This document shows positions 24,872-33,297 of a stretch of DNA of 64,000 bases, piece after piece. This DNA comes from Solwaraspora sp. WMMD406. GTDB lineage: Bacteria; Actinomycetota; Actinomycetes; Mycobacteriales; Micromonosporaceae. The DNA is taken from positions 6,728,001 through 6,792,000 of the forward strand of contig NZ_JARUBF010000001.1 of assembly GCF_029626025.1 (NCBI RefSeq), given 5' to 3'. The notes beneath the pieces are model-generated. The model was not told the DNA's origin. It did no database searches and saw only the letters and a list, made by a program, of their open reading frames with translations. The translations under genes were made by a program, and so were the position numbers. The stretch's first letter is position 1, and each line of letters opens with the position of its first letter.

Positions 24872-25769
24872 AGTGTACCCATCGCCGCGAGGTAAGCATC
24901 AGGACCGCGGTGACCGCGAGCGTGACGAGGAACAGCACCCAGGCCAGCGCCGACGCGTAGCCCATCTTCAGGAACACGAACGCGTTCTGGTACACGTACA
25001 TCCCGTAGGTGAGCAGCGAGTCGTCGGGACCGCCGGCGGCCGCGTTGAGCCGGGTCTGCGCCAGCAGGTACGGCTGGGTGAACATCTGCAGGCTGGTGAT
25101 CAGCCCGACGATCAGCTGGAACAGGGTCACCGGGCTGATCGCCGGCCAGGTGACCGCCCGGAACCGCTGCCACGGTCCGGCGCCGTCGACCATCGCCGCC
25201 TCGTAGGTCTCGCTCGGCACGTCCTTGAGCGCGGCCAGGTAGATGACGGTCGTGCCGCCGACCATCCACAGCCCGATCAGGATGATCGCCGGCTTGGTGA
25301 ACGTCGGATCCTCCAACCAGTTCGGCTGCGGCAGGTGCAGCAGGCCGAGGATTCGGTTGAAATAGCCGTACTGGGCGTTGAGCAGCCAACGCCACACGTA
25401 CACACTGACCACGAGCGGAATGATCGTCGGCAGGTAGACGATGGCCCGGTAGAGCGGCAGGCCGCGTACCCGCGAATTGAGCGCCAGCGCGAACGCCAGC
25501 GACAGGGCCAAGGCGAGCGGTACGCCGAACACGGTCAGGTAGACCGTGTTGAACAACGCCCTGGCGAACCGTTCGTCGCCGACCATCACGCGGTAGTTGT
25601 CGACGCCGACGAAGGTCGGCGGCTGGAAAAGGTTGAAGTCGGTGAAGCTGTAGTACCCGGACGCGACGATCGGTCCGAGGATCAACACCACGAAGCCGAC
25701 CAGCCAGGGGCTCGCGAACGCCAGCCCCAACCGGAGCTGGCGTCGCGAGGTCGTGGACCTACGGGGCAT
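24864..25769 (-). CDS. Carbohydrate ABC transporter permease (MalF type)
   Basis: A 301-aa permease with six helices beginning LRLGLAFASPWLVGFVVLIL. The EAA loop is ETYEAAMVDGAGPWQRFRAV around residue 190-210. ATG at 25769 gives a start 11 bases inside the binding-protein gene, the shortest and most plausible of several in-frame starts (an alternative upstream is at 25859). Forms the membrane channel with the next gene's product. Confidence 0.92.
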   Translation of the reverse strand: MPRRSTTSRRQLRLGLAFASPWLVGFVVLILGPIVASGYYSFTDFNLFQPPTFVGVDNYRVMVGDERFARALFNTVYLTVFGVPLALALSLAFALALNSRVRGLPLYRAIVYLPTIIPLVVSVYVWRWLLNAQYGYFNRILGLLHLPQPNWLEDPTFTKPAIILIGLWMVGGTTVIYLAALKDVPSETYEAAMVDGAGPWQRFRAVTWPAISPVTLFQLIVGLITSLQMFTQPYLLAQTRLNAAAGGPDDSLLTYGMYVYQNAFVFLKMGYASALAWVLFLVTLAVTAVLMLTSRRWVHYG

Positions 25770-27045
25770 AGGAGCTGACCTTGTCCGCCACGTCAGCGAG
25801 CCCTTCGGCGGGCGACGTGCGTTGTTGGGCGATGTCGTCGAAGGCCTGGCCGAGGTCACTGGTGTACTCGGCGGACCACGGCGTGCTCGCCAGCGACTGT
25901 ACGTTCGGGCTGCGAAGGGCGTCGAGCCAGGTCGAGAACTGCGGCAGCGTGTCGTAGCGCGGGTCGTCGAGCAACGAGATGCGGGCCGGCAGGTTGCCCA
26001 GCGCCAGGGTGAACTGGACCATGGCGTCCTCGGACAGCAGGTACTTCATGAACTCCCACGCCTCCTCGGGGTGCTTGGCGTTGCGCGGGATGAACAGGGT
26101 GCTGGTGGTGACCTGGGTGGTGTCGGCGAGTTCCGGCCGCGCCGCCGGGTACGGCAGCGGTGCCACGCCCCAGTCCAGGTTGGGGGCGTATTGGTCGATG
26201 AACACCGACTGCCACTCGCCGTCGATGATGGTGGCCACCTTGTCGACGTAGAACGGATTCTGCGCGGAGGCGTACTCGCCGAAGCCGGAGGTGAAGTCCC
26301 GGACCTGCTCCACGCCGTAGGCGCCGGGGATGTTCTCGGTGTAGAACTCCAGGCCGGCGACGTTGCCGGGGTCGGCCGGGGTGGGCCGGCCGGACTGGTC
26401 GTCCCAGGCGCCGCCGAACATGAACCCGAGCGTGGTGAACGACGTGTTGATCTCGGCGTTGGCGTAGCCGAGCTGGGTGATCGTGCCGTCGGCCTCCTGC
26501 TTGGTGAGCTTGGCGATCTGCTCCGCCCACTCCTCGGTGGTCTCCGGCGGCCCCTCGATGCCGGCCTCGGCGTAGAGCTTCTTGTTGTACAGCAGCATCT
26601 GCGCGTGCAGGGCGATCGGCATCGAGTAGGTCTGACCCTCGTACCTCATCTGGGACATCGCCGCCGGCACGAAGTCGTCGGTGTCGAGCCGGTCCGCCTC
26701 GATGAAATCGTCCAGCGGGGCCAGGATGCCCTTGCTGGCCCAGGCGCCGACGCCGTTGCCGAAGTGGTCGGAGATGTCGAAGCTGCCCTGCGCACCGGAC
26801 ATCGACGTCAACTGCTTCTGGAAGTCCGGGTTGGAGACCCCGCGGACCTCGATCTCGTCCTGGCTGTCGTTGAAGTCGGCGATGATCCGCTCAAGCGCGG
26901 CGGCCTCCGCACCGGCCCAGAGGTAGGAGAAGACCACCTCGACCCTGTCGTCGCCGCCGTCCGACCCGCCACAGGCACCCAGCGCCGCGGCGAGGACGCC
27001 GGCCATCGCCGCGGCGGTGACCCGCCGGAAGTAATCCCGTCTCAC
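25759..27045 (-). CDS. Sugar ABC transporter substrate-binding lipoprotein (amino-sugar locus)
   Basis: A 428-aa binding protein exported by Tat and lipid-anchored: twin arginines in RRDYFRRV at residue 2, then a hydrophobic core and lipobox LGAC near residue 25-28. The mature part starts VEVVFSYLWAGAEAAALERI, a family-1 pattern. GTG at 27045 was chosen over a TTG 12 bases upstream because GGAGG lies 5 bases before it. First gene of a six-gene operon running to the ROK kinase. The two DasR/NagR-like operators at 27068 and 27133 lie in the divergent gap before it. A ligand containing GlcNAc or ManNAc is inferred. Confidence 0.92.
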   Translation of the reverse strand: MRRDYFRRVTAAAMAGVLAAALGACGGSDGGDDRVEVVFSYLWAGAEAAALERIIADFNDSQDEIEVRGVSNPDFQKQLTSMSGAQGSFDISDHFGNGVGAWASKGILAPLDDFIEADRLDTDDFVPAAMSQMRYEGQTYSMPIALHAQMLLYNKKLYAEAGIEGPPETTEEWAEQIAKLTKQEADGTITQLGYANAEINTSFTTLGFMFGGAWDDQSGRPTPADPGNVAGLEFYTENIPGAYGVEQVRDFTSGFGEYASAQNPFYVDKVATIIDGEWQSVFIDQYAPNLDWGVAPLPYPAARPELADTTQVTTSTLFIPRNAKHPEEAWEFMKYLLSEDAMVQFTLALGNLPARISLLDDPRYDTLPQFSTWLDALRSPNVQSLASTPWSAEYTSDLGQAFDDIAQQRTSPAEGLADVADKVSSYAP

Positions 27046-27067
27046 GTGCACCTCCAAAGATCATCTC

Positions 27068-27079
27068 TGGTCTAGTCCA
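27068..27079. promoter_or_regulatory. GntR/HutC operator (dre-like), site 1
   Basis: TGGTCTAGTCCA differs in one base from the perfect palindrome TGGTCTAGACCA, the core of the DasR/NagR-type response element that controls GlcNAc and chitin genes in actinobacteria. It is 23 bp upstream of the binding-protein start. Confidence 0.7.
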
Positions 27080-27132
27080 ATTGTCAGTTCGGGTAGCGTA
27101 GACCGGCAGACCGCGCAGCGCTAGTATCATTT

Positions 27133-27144
27133 TGGTTTAGACCA
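27133..27144. promoter_or_regulatory. GntR/HutC operator (dre-like), site 2
   Basis: TGGTTTAGACCA also differs in one base from TGGTCTAGACCA and lies 27 bp upstream of the gntR start. The two sites are 65 bp apart and face the two divergent genes, which suggests that this GntR protein controls itself and the importer operon. Confidence 0.7.
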
Positions 27145-27171
27145 GCCACTCCCCTGGAGCTGACATCTCGG

Positions 27172-27894
27172 ATGACCGCGACCAAGCACGAGCTGCTCCG
27201 CAGCCATTTGCAGAACCTCATCGAGCGCGAGCTCGCCCCAGATGAGCGGCTACCCACCGAGCGAGACCTGGCCCAGGAGTTCGGCGTCAGCCGAATGACC
27301 GTGCGCCAAGCCCTCGAACGCCTGGAGAACGAACGGCTGGTCTACCGGGTGCGCGGAGCCGGCACCTTCGTAGCCCGACCAGCAATCACGAAGAGTATCG
27401 AGCTTACGTCTTTCAGTGATGACATGCGGCGACGCGGCCTGACACCCGGTGCCCAACTGCGCACCGCCGAGGCGATACCGGCGGGCGCGAGCGTCGGCTT
27501 CGCGCTGGGCCTGAGCCCGGCCCACGAGGTGGTACACCTGGAACGGGTCCGCACCGCCGACGGCGTCCCGATGTGCATCGAGCACACCTACCTCTCGGCC
27601 GCCCTCGTCCCCAAGCTACTCGACCGACCGTTCGACAACTCGCTCTACGACCTGCTCCGCGACCATTACCACATCCGGCTCGTCCGAGCCGAGCAGTCCA
27701 TCCGCGCCACGGTCCTGGACGAGGAGGCGGCCACCCTGCTGCAGGTGCCCGCTTTCAGCCCAGCCCTGCTGGTCGAACGAACGGCCTACGACCAGCGAAA
27801 CCGCCCAGTGGAGCGGGCCATGTCGACATATCGGGGCGACCGCTACGCCTTCGAGATCGAGGTCGTCCGCCCCACGACCGACGGCGCCCAGTAA
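27172..27894 (+). CDS. GntR family (HutC/UTRA) transcriptional regulator
   Basis: A 240-aa regulator. Residues 3-70 are the winged helix with LPTERDLAQEFGVSRMTVRQ; residues 85-235 are a UTRA ligand domain (ITKSIELTSFSDDMRRRGLT, then VHLERVRTADGVPMCIEHTY and LVERTAYDQRNRPVE). This is the layout of DasR/NagR-like regulators that sense GlcN-6-P or GlcNAc-6-P, exactly the compound made by NanE here. It is divergent from the importer operon. A terminator-like stem-loop follows at 27913. Confidence 0.93.
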   Translation: MTATKHELLRSHLQNLIERELAPDERLPTERDLAQEFGVSRMTVRQALERLENERLVYRVRGAGTFVARPAITKSIELTSFSDDMRRRGLTPGAQLRTAEAIPAGASVGFALGLSPAHEVVHLERVRTADGVPMCIEHTYLSAALVPKLLDRPFDNSLYDLLRDHYHIRLVRAEQSIRATVLDEEAATLLQVPAFSPALLVERTAYDQRNRPVERAMSTYRGDRYAFEIEVVRPTTDGAQ

Positions 27895-27912
27895 GGTTCC
27901 GCGACGTCACTT

Positions 27913-27939
27913 CGCCCTCGACCATCGCGGTCGAGGGCG
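27913..27939. terminator. Stem-loop after gntR
   Basis: CGCCCTCGACC and GGTCGAGGGCG form a perfect 11-bp stem with loop ATCGC. No T-tract follows, as is common in high-GC genomes. The remaining gap to the protease gene, up to 28207, holds no gene and includes a short AT-richer stretch near 28080-28130. Confidence 0.7.
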
Positions 27940-28207
27940 CTCGACTGACGAACGCGCCCCGCTCGCCGGTTGGGCGGCCCGCCCGGCCGAGGCCACGGAC
28001 CCGCAGGCGGCACCGCAGGCGATGAACACCCCTTCGGGCCGCCGATTCCGACGATTGCCTTATACGTCGCACCGCACGCTTTTTTTGCTGCTCTCCGACC
28101 GCTCTAATATCGATCAACTTATATGCTTTCCTGGTTGGTCCACCAGCGTTGCCCGTGATCCCTTTCTCGGCATGCTGGCGGAACCTGGACCCAAGGGGAG
28201 GATGGGA

Positions 28208-29398
28208 ATGAATCTCTCGCGCGTCCACTGGCGTCGACTGGCTGCGGCCGGCGTCGCCACGACCATGCTCGCCGCCCTGGCGGGCAGCCCCGCCGCCGCC
28301 GCGCCGCCGACCGGCGAGATCCGCCAGGCAGTCGGGGCGCAGGCCGTACCGAACAGTTATGTCGTCGTCCTCAAGGACAGCGCCGTCGGGGGCCGGGCCG
28401 GCACCCGCCAGGCCACCGTCCGGGACCTGGCCGCGAAGCTGACCACCCGGTACGGCGGCAGCACCGGCCAGATCTACGGCGACGCGCTCAACGGCTTCGA
28501 GGCGCGGCTGTCCGAACTGGCCGCCAGGCGGCTCGCCGCCAACCCGGCGGTCGCCTACGTCGAGGAGAACCACGTCGTCCGTACGACGGTCACCCAGTTC
28601 AACCCGCCGTGGGGACTCGACCGTATCGACCAGCTCAGTCTTCCGCTGAGCGGCACCTACAGCTGGGTCAGCCAGGGTACGGGCGTCACCGCGTACATCA
28701 TCGACACCGGGATCCGGATCACCCACCCCGAGTTCGGCGGGCAGGCGGTGTACGGCATCAACGCGGTCACCGGCGGCACGAACGCCGACGACTGCAACGG
28801 TCACGGTACGCACGTGGCCGGTACCGTCGGGGCCACCACCTACGGCGTGGCGAAGGACGTCAAGCTGGTCGCGGTGAAGGTGCTCGACTGCGTGGGTGCG
28901 GGCACCCTCACCAGCGTGATCACCGGAGTCAACTGGGTGACCGCCAACCACCTGCCGGGTCAACCGGCCGTGGCGAACATGAGCCTCGGCGGTTCCTACA
29001 GCTCGAGCCTCAACGCGACCGTGAACAACTCGATCAACGACGGCGTCACCTACGTCGTCGCCGCCGGGAACTCGGCCGCCAACGCCTGCAACTATTCCCC
29101 GGCCAGCGTGCCGGCCGCGATCACCGTCGGTGCCACCCAGGCGAACGACGCCCAACCGGCCTTCTCCAACTGGGGCCCTTGTGTGGACATCCGGGCACCG
29201 GGCGTGGGCATCCTCTCCACCTGGATCGGCCCGGCCACGAACACCCTGTCCGGTACGTCGATGGCGGCACCGCACGTGGCCGGCGCGGCGGCCCGGGTGC
29301 TCCAGATCAATCCGGGCTGGCCTCCCGCCCAGGTGCACGCCTTCCTGGTCGGCACCGCCGGGCCGACCGGCATCGTGTACCTGCCTCCGATCTACTGA
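28208..29398 (+). CDS. Secreted subtilisin-like serine protease (S8 family, proteinase K type)
   Basis: A 396-aa secreted protease. Residues 1-32 are a Sec-type signal peptide (LAAAGVATTMLAALAGSPAA). An I9-type inhibitor propeptide follows (YVVVLKDSAVGG to VAYVEENHVV, about 50-120). The catalytic triad is Asp166 in AYIIDTGIRITH, His199 in CNGHGTHVAGT and Ser351 in LSGTSMAAPHVAG; VAAGNSAANAC carries the oxyanion Asn. Cysteines in DDCNGH, VLDC, NACNYS and GPCVD resemble the disulfides of aqualysin-like enzymes. ATG at 28208 was preferred to 28202 because GGGGAGG precedes it by about 6 bases. It acts outside the cell; there is no C-terminal P-domain. It stands alone. Confidence 0.93.
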   Translation: MNLSRVHWRRLAAAGVATTMLAALAGSPAAAAPPTGEIRQAVGAQAVPNSYVVVLKDSAVGGRAGTRQATVRDLAAKLTTRYGGSTGQIYGDALNGFEARLSELAARRLAANPAVAYVEENHVVRTTVTQFNPPWGLDRIDQLSLPLSGTYSWVSQGTGVTAYIIDTGIRITHPEFGGQAVYGINAVTGGTNADDCNGHGTHVAGTVGATTYGVAKDVKLVAVKVLDCVGAGTLTSVITGVNWVTANHLPGQPAVANMSLGGSYSSSLNATVNNSINDGVTYVVAAGNSAANACNYSPASVPAAITVGATQANDAQPAFSNWGPCVDIRAPGVGILSTWIGPATNTLSGTSMAAPHVAGAAARVLQINPGWPPAQVHAFLVGTAGPTGIVYLPPIY

Positions 29399-29488
29399 TG
29401 ACAGCCGATCCCCGTACCTGAGGCCGAGACGGGTTCCCGGGCCGTCAGCCGGCCGGCTCGGCCCGGGGACCCATACTCCGTTCGGCAC

Positions 29489-29526
29489 TGATCCCGCTGC
29501 GGGATCATGATCCCGCAGGGGGATCA
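29489..29526. repeat. Interspersed palindromic element, copy 1
   Basis: A 38-bp palindrome with one mismatch (left arm TGATCCCGCTGCGGGATCA, right arm TGATCCCGCAGGGGGATCA). It lies in a longer shared block: GGCCCGGGGACCCATACTCC precedes it and GCGGAACACATATTCG follows. It lies in the 394-bp gap after the protease gene, where no other gene is seen before 29793. Confidence 0.9.
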
Positions 29527-29792
29527 CAGCGGAACACATATTCGTTCCCGAGGGCGGGCCGTGGGGTCGCCCAGTAGCAGGTCCAGGTCGTACCGGCTGC
29601 ACAGGTTCTGCATCGACCCGGGGTTGGCAGAGCGCCTAACATCGGCATACGTGGTCTCATACGTACTGTCGGCCACGTCACCGGCAGACGACCCGCCGGT
29701 GCTGCTGACCGCCGCCGTGTGGTCCGTGGTGGTGATGGCCGCACTACTGGTCAGCAGCCTAATGGCCGGGGTACCTGGGTTGGCTCCTCGGA

Positions 29793-30095
29793 ATGCCGCT
29801 CCCGGTCGTGATGGTCGCGTGGGTCACTATTCGGAGCATTCGGCAAAGCCAGTTCGATGAGCAATGGCCGCCAGTGGACGTGTCTGCGGACGATCCGGTC
29901 AAGGTCCGTCGCGCCCTACGCCAAGTCGTCGACAAGGGCGCCGACGAGGAGCACCAGAATTCCATCGAATTCTACCAAACTCTTACCCACCTGCTGGATG
30001 AGGTGGTACCAGCGCTGCGGACCCGCCGGGCCGAGCGCCGATTCGGCATTTCCGCCACCGACGTCGGCCCGTGCCGAGGACGAATCCTTACCTGA
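29793..30095 (+). CDS. Hypothetical short membrane-anchored protein
   Basis: A 100-aa product not recognised. It begins with a hydrophobic helix (PLPVVMVAWVTIRSI) and continues with a charged region containing VRRALRQVVDKGADEEHQNS and EVVPALRTRRAERRFG. The frame opens at 29763 after a TAA, and another hydrophobic helix is present in a different frame just upstream (VVMAALLVSSLMAGV). A frameshifted two-helix protein is therefore possible. It sits between palindrome copies 1 and 2. Confidence 0.4.
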   Translation: MPLPVVMVAWVTIRSIRQSQFDEQWPPVDVSADDPVKVRRALRQVVDKGADEEHQNSIEFYQTLTHLLDEVVPALRTRRAERRFGISATDVGPCRGRILT

Positions 30096-30222
30096 TACCG
30101 CAGGTTGACGCGTGCCCCGGCTCCTCGGATGTCCGGACCCCGAGGTTCGCCGGGCGCTGGCCCGGTCGCCGCTGTCGACCGGGCCAGCGCCTCGGCCCGG
30201 GGACCCATACTCCGTCTGGCGC

Positions 30223-30260
30223 TGATCCCCCTGCGGGATCATGATCCCGCAGGGGGATCA
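30223..30260. repeat. Interspersed palindromic element, copy 2
   Basis: A perfect 38-bp palindrome (left half TGATCCCCCTGCGGGATCA, right half its exact complement). The flanks repeat those of copy 1: GGCCCGGGGACCCATACTCC before it and GCGGAACGCACATTCGT after it, in the same orientation. Copies 1 and 2 are 734 bp apart. Confidence 0.92.
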
Positions 30261-30318
30261 CGGCGGAACGCACATTCGTTTACCGCCGGGGGCCGCCCGG
30301 GGTAGCTGGCAGCCGGGG

Positions 30319-32103
30319 TCAGGGTGCGGGCTTCCTCGGGTGGTCGGTGGTGGTGGTGTGGGTGCCGTCGGGGTGGAAGCGGACGGTAGCGGGGCGGCCG
30401 GGCTGGGTCGCGGCGAGGTGGCGTACGGCGGCGATGAAGGCCGTGGTGTCGGGTGCCGGACCGGCGGTCGCGGCCCGGTGTGGGACGGGCATCGGGGTTT
30501 CGGGGTTGGTGGGGATGGTGGCGCGCAGTGCGCCGTGCAGGTAGCGGTAGCAGAGGGCGACGGCTTCGGGCAGGCAGGCGCAGGTCGGCATCGGATCGAC
30601 GGTCAGCGGCGCGGCCGGGTCGACGACCCGTACCGCCCAGGAGTGGCCTTGGGACAGTCCGGGCCGGCCGGTGTTGCGGTGGTGGTCGGTGACGGTGACG
30701 TCCAGGGCGAGGCCGAGTCCGGCGATGAGGCGGGCGAGGTCGGCGAGGGTGGGGCCGGGCCAGTCGGTGGCGCGGACCAGGAGTCGGCCGCCGTCGTGGG
30801 TGGCGCCGACGTCGGCGAGGTACGCGGTAACCGGGTCGGTGTCGGGGTGGACGACCATGCTGACCCCGTTGCGCAGGTGCTGGTAGATGACGTGTTCGCC
30901 GTCGATGTCGGTGAGGTCGGTCGGTACGACGCCGAACTGCGCTGCCAGCGAACCGATCTGGTAGTGCTCGGCGAGTTGCCAGACGGTGGCGCGGCTGGGT
31001 GGTGCGGCGAGCGCCTGGGTCGGCGGCGGCTGGTCGTCGTCGGGTCGCCAGTTGCGGTGCACGGTCCGGCCGCGTAGGTCGGTGACGGTGACGACCGCGC
31101 CGCGCCGGACCCGCCGGGTGCCGTGGCAGTCCACACAGTACGGCGGGTCGAGCGTGTCGGCACAGCGGGCACAGGGGTGGGTGGGGATCGCCTCGCCCCA
31201 GTATTTCGGGTGGGGTGGTTCCCAGCCGCGTACGTACCGGCCGGCGGTGTCGGCCGGTCGGAGGCTGCTGTGCCACCAGTGCCGGTTGCGCCAGACAGCC
31301 TGCGCGCCGCCGTGCTGGTCGGCGTCGGCGATCATCCGGCGTTCGAGTTGGTCGAGGTCGTGGCCGCCGGGATGTCCGTCGAGCCCGACCGGCACCGGGT
31401 GTGGGGTGAGCGCGTCCTCGGTCAGGTAGTGGGCGGGTAGCTGCGAGTTCGCGGTCGTCAGGCCGGTGACGGCCTTGTCGGCGGGGATGGCGGCGAGCGC
31501 TGTGGGCAGGTCGGCCGCCCAGCGGTGCGGGTAGTCGGGCACCGGGCCGCCGGCGAGTTCGAACCGGATGTCCCAGCTCAGCCGGCCTTTCGTGGAGCTG
31601 GGTCGGGCTTCCAGGACCAGGTCGACGTGCAGCTGGTCGGCGAGCGCGCACAGCCGGCCGAGCAGCCGGGCCGGGTCCGCCGGTGGCGGCGGCTCGGTGG
31701 CACGGCCGATCAGGACCAGCCAGGGTGAGGTGGTGCGCTCGGCGAGCGCCGCCGCTTCCCACCGCAGGCGTTCCCGCTGCGGGGCGGTGGGCTGCCATTG
31801 CATGGGTAGGCTCAGCCCGGACGACGGCAGCCGGCCGGGTTCGTCGGGGAAATCCGGGTCCCGCAACGTCGACGCGGCCACGCCCGCGCGGCGCGCGAGG
31901 TCGGTGACGATCGGCGCGTACGGCAGCCACCAGGTGCCGTTCGGGGTCGGCAGCGGCGTGAACGAGCCGGGGACGAGGCTGGTCGACGCGACTGCCCCGG
32001 TGTCGAGGTTGGCGACGGTGAAGACGAGTTGCGCCCGCCGCCGCTCCGACCCCGACCCGGTGACGTAGAGGGAGCCGGCCGACACCCGGTCGACCCCGGT
32101 CAC
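30319..32103 (-). CDS. Protein of unknown function (594 aa) with a zinc-ribbon-like Cys cluster
   Basis: A 594-aa protein not assigned to a family. The start (LYVTGSGSERRRAQLVFTVA and TGAVASTSLVPGSFTPLPTP) and the middle are soluble, with no signal or membrane helix. At about residues 300-320, CARCADTLDPPYCVDCHGTR forms two CxxC pairs, a likely zinc ribbon, with DPPYCVDC in the second. The C-terminal part has CACLPEAVALCYRYLHGALR. GTG at 32103 overlaps the DivIVA-like gene stop by 4 bases (GTGA), so the two are coupled. It is the last gene of the operon led by the mini-genes at 32920. No function is proposed. Confidence 0.75.
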   Translation of the reverse strand: MTGVDRVSAGSLYVTGSGSERRRAQLVFTVANLDTGAVASTSLVPGSFTPLPTPNGTWWLPYAPIVTDLARRAGVAASTLRDPDFPDEPGRLPSSGLSLPMQWQPTAPQRERLRWEAAALAERTTSPWLVLIGRATEPPPPADPARLLGRLCALADQLHVDLVLEARPSSTKGRLSWDIRFELAGGPVPDYPHRWAADLPTALAAIPADKAVTGLTTANSQLPAHYLTEDALTPHPVPVGLDGHPGGHDLDQLERRMIADADQHGGAQAVWRNRHWWHSSLRPADTAGRYVRGWEPPHPKYWGEAIPTHPCARCADTLDPPYCVDCHGTRRVRRGAVVTVTDLRGRTVHRNWRPDDDQPPPTQALAAPPSRATVWQLAEHYQIGSLAAQFGVVPTDLTDIDGEHVIYQHLRNGVSMVVHPDTDPVTAYLADVGATHDGGRLLVRATDWPGPTLADLARLIAGLGLALDVTVTDHHRNTGRPGLSQGHSWAVRVVDPAAPLTVDPMPTCACLPEAVALCYRYLHGALRATIPTNPETPMPVPHRAATAGPAPDTTAFIAAVRHLAATQPGRPATVRFHPDGTHTTTTDHPRKPAP

Positions 32104-32519
32104 GCCGCGACCCCCACCCCGGTCAGGCTGGTCTGGGCCTGCTGGAACTGCTGTGACTGCCAGTCCCGCAACGCCTGCTTGATCCGGGCGTTCTCCTCCT
32201 GGGTCGAGTGCAGTTCGGCGCGCAGGGCGGCGAGTTCGTCGGCGACCAGGTGCAGGAAGGCCCGTACCTCGGTGGGGTCGAAGCCGTGCCGGGTGCGGTC
32301 GCCGAACCGGCGGTCGCGGACCAGGCCGGGGCTGATCGACGGCCGTACGGCGGTGCCGTACAGCCGGGCGGCGGTGTTGGGGCCGGACCGGATCTGCGGA
32401 CGCGGCCGGCCGGCGGCCGCCGCTGTCGTGTCGCGGCTGTGCTGGGTGATTTCGGCGAGCAACCGCCGGGTGCGCCGGCTGCGGACAGGCCGGCGGAACA
32501 GGTCGAAGAGGCCACGCAC
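32100..32519 (-). CDS. DivIVA-domain-like protein
   Basis: A 139-aa protein. The N terminus is basic (LFRRPVRSRRTRRL). At about residues 70-90, DRRFGDRTRHGFDPTEVRAF matches the DivIVA/Wag31 DUF-type motif (F..tr.GYdp.eVd.fl), followed by a short coiled coil (DELAALRAELHSTQEENARI) and a glutamine-rich tail. DivIVA proteins bind membranes at poles or septa; this short version lacks the long coiled coil and could be a small adaptor. GTG at 32519 is preceded by AAGGTGG; an alternative GTG is at 32543. It is coupled to the 594-aa gene. Confidence 0.7.
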   Translation of the reverse strand: MRGLFDLFRRPVRSRRTRRLLAEITQHSRDTTAAAAGRPRPQIRSGPNTAARLYGTAVRPSISPGLVRDRRFGDRTRHGFDPTEVRAFLHLVADELAALRAELHSTQEENARIKQALRDWQSQQFQQAQTSLTGVGVAA

Positions 32520-32589
32520 GGGAGGACCACCTTTCCAGGTCACGGGTCAGACAGGAACATCAGAGGGAGTACGGGTGGGGAAACGTGGT

Positions 32590-32865
32590 TCACGTCGTGG
32601 TGCCGCCGGGTCGGCGTTGGGCGGGGGTGCGTACCCAGCGCAGCCCGGCCCGTTGGACGAAGATCTCGCGCCGTTCGCGGGCTTCGCCGTCGGGTGCCAG
32701 CACGTAGCCGGTCAACCACAACCAGCCGTGGTACGTCGGCTTCGGGTCCACAGTCGTCACCCGGAACACGAAGCCTCTACCGGCCGCGAACTGCACACTC
32801 GCCCGCCGATCGATGATCAACAAGTCACCGGGCCGGGGATCCGCCGGAGGCTGACCGGCCGACAC
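32590..32865 (-). CDS. Hypothetical protein (91 aa)
   Basis: A 91-aa soluble protein of no recognised family: PRPGDLLIIDRRASVQFAAG then FVFRVTTVDPKPTYHGWLWL and GYVLAPDGEARERREIFVQR. The pattern of short beta strands suggests a small barrel. GTG at 32865 begins just after the 17-codon mini-ORF stop, so it is probably coupled to it. The start of the DivIVA-like gene is 71 bp downstream. Confidence 0.6.
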   Translation of the reverse strand: MSAGQPPADPRPGDLLIIDRRASVQFAAGRGFVFRVTTVDPKPTYHGWLWLTGYVLAPDGEARERREIFVQRAGLRWVRTPAQRRPGGTTT

Positions 32866-32866
32866 G

Positions 32867-32920
32867 CTATCGATCCGCCGTCGACACCGTCGTACCGAAG
32901 AAGTCGAGGAGTCTGCTCAC
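32867..32920 (-). CDS. 17-codon mini-ORF (leader peptide candidate)
   Basis: GTG at 32920 opens VSRLLDFFGTTVSTADR and a stop. AAAGGCGGT precedes it at normal spacing, and the same leader segment recurs before the DivIVA-like gene and, degraded, near 33640. The start of this peptide resembles the start of the DivIVA-like protein (VRGLFDLF). It could be a leader peptide or a truncated paralogue. Confidence 0.45.
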   Translation of the reverse strand: MSRLLDFFGTTVSTADR

Positions 32921-32950
32921 GGTAGGACCGCCTTTCGAGGTCACATATCG
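32917..32950 (-). repeat. Repeated gene-leader block, copy B (also near 32516-32549 and 33625-33660)
   Basis: On the minus strand, GTGACCTCGAAAGGCGGTCC followed by TACCGTGAGC (copy B) corresponds to GTGACCTGGAAAGGTGGTCC then TCCCGTGCGT before the DivIVA-like gene (copy A) and to GTGATCTTGAGAGGCGGTTC then CAGCGTGCAC (copy C, near 33630). The block spans the ribosome-binding site and the GTG. Copies B and C also share GATCGGCGGTACGCCC farther upstream (33041 and 33738). Confidence 0.7.
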
Positions 32951-33208
32951 GGCAAGGACTTCGGGGAGGGACAGGTGGAAGGGCGGCCCGACCCCGAGCG
33001 GGAGCAGAGGTCGGGCCGCCCGCCCTGCGAGCGCAGCCTCGATCGGCGGTACGCCCGCAGGGCAGTCAGATACAGCCGAGGCGGGTCGCTTCACTGAAGG
33101 AATGGGTCGCCCTATCCAGCGACGCGGCCCCGCCCCGGCTGCCGGGCTGGGCACACCCGGAGGGTGGAAGGCCAAGCTGCCGAGCGAGGCGTTCCGGGAA
33201 GCAATGTT

Positions 33209-33260
33209 AGGTAGCTAAGTTACCTGAGTCAACATCGGTCTTGTAGGTAGCGAAGTTCCA
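33209..33260. promoter_or_regulatory. Operator-like repeats before mini-gntR 1
   Basis: AGGTAGCTAAGTTACCT (33209-33225) is an imperfect palindrome with 5-base outer arms AGGTA/TACCT. A related AGGTAGCGAAGTTCC follows at 33245. They lie between the divergent starts of the mini-operon and the GntR gene, a common position for GntR autoregulation. Confidence 0.55.
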
Positions 33261-33297
33261 TGGTCAAATCGAGGTGCCGAGCGAGGAGTACCTTGAA

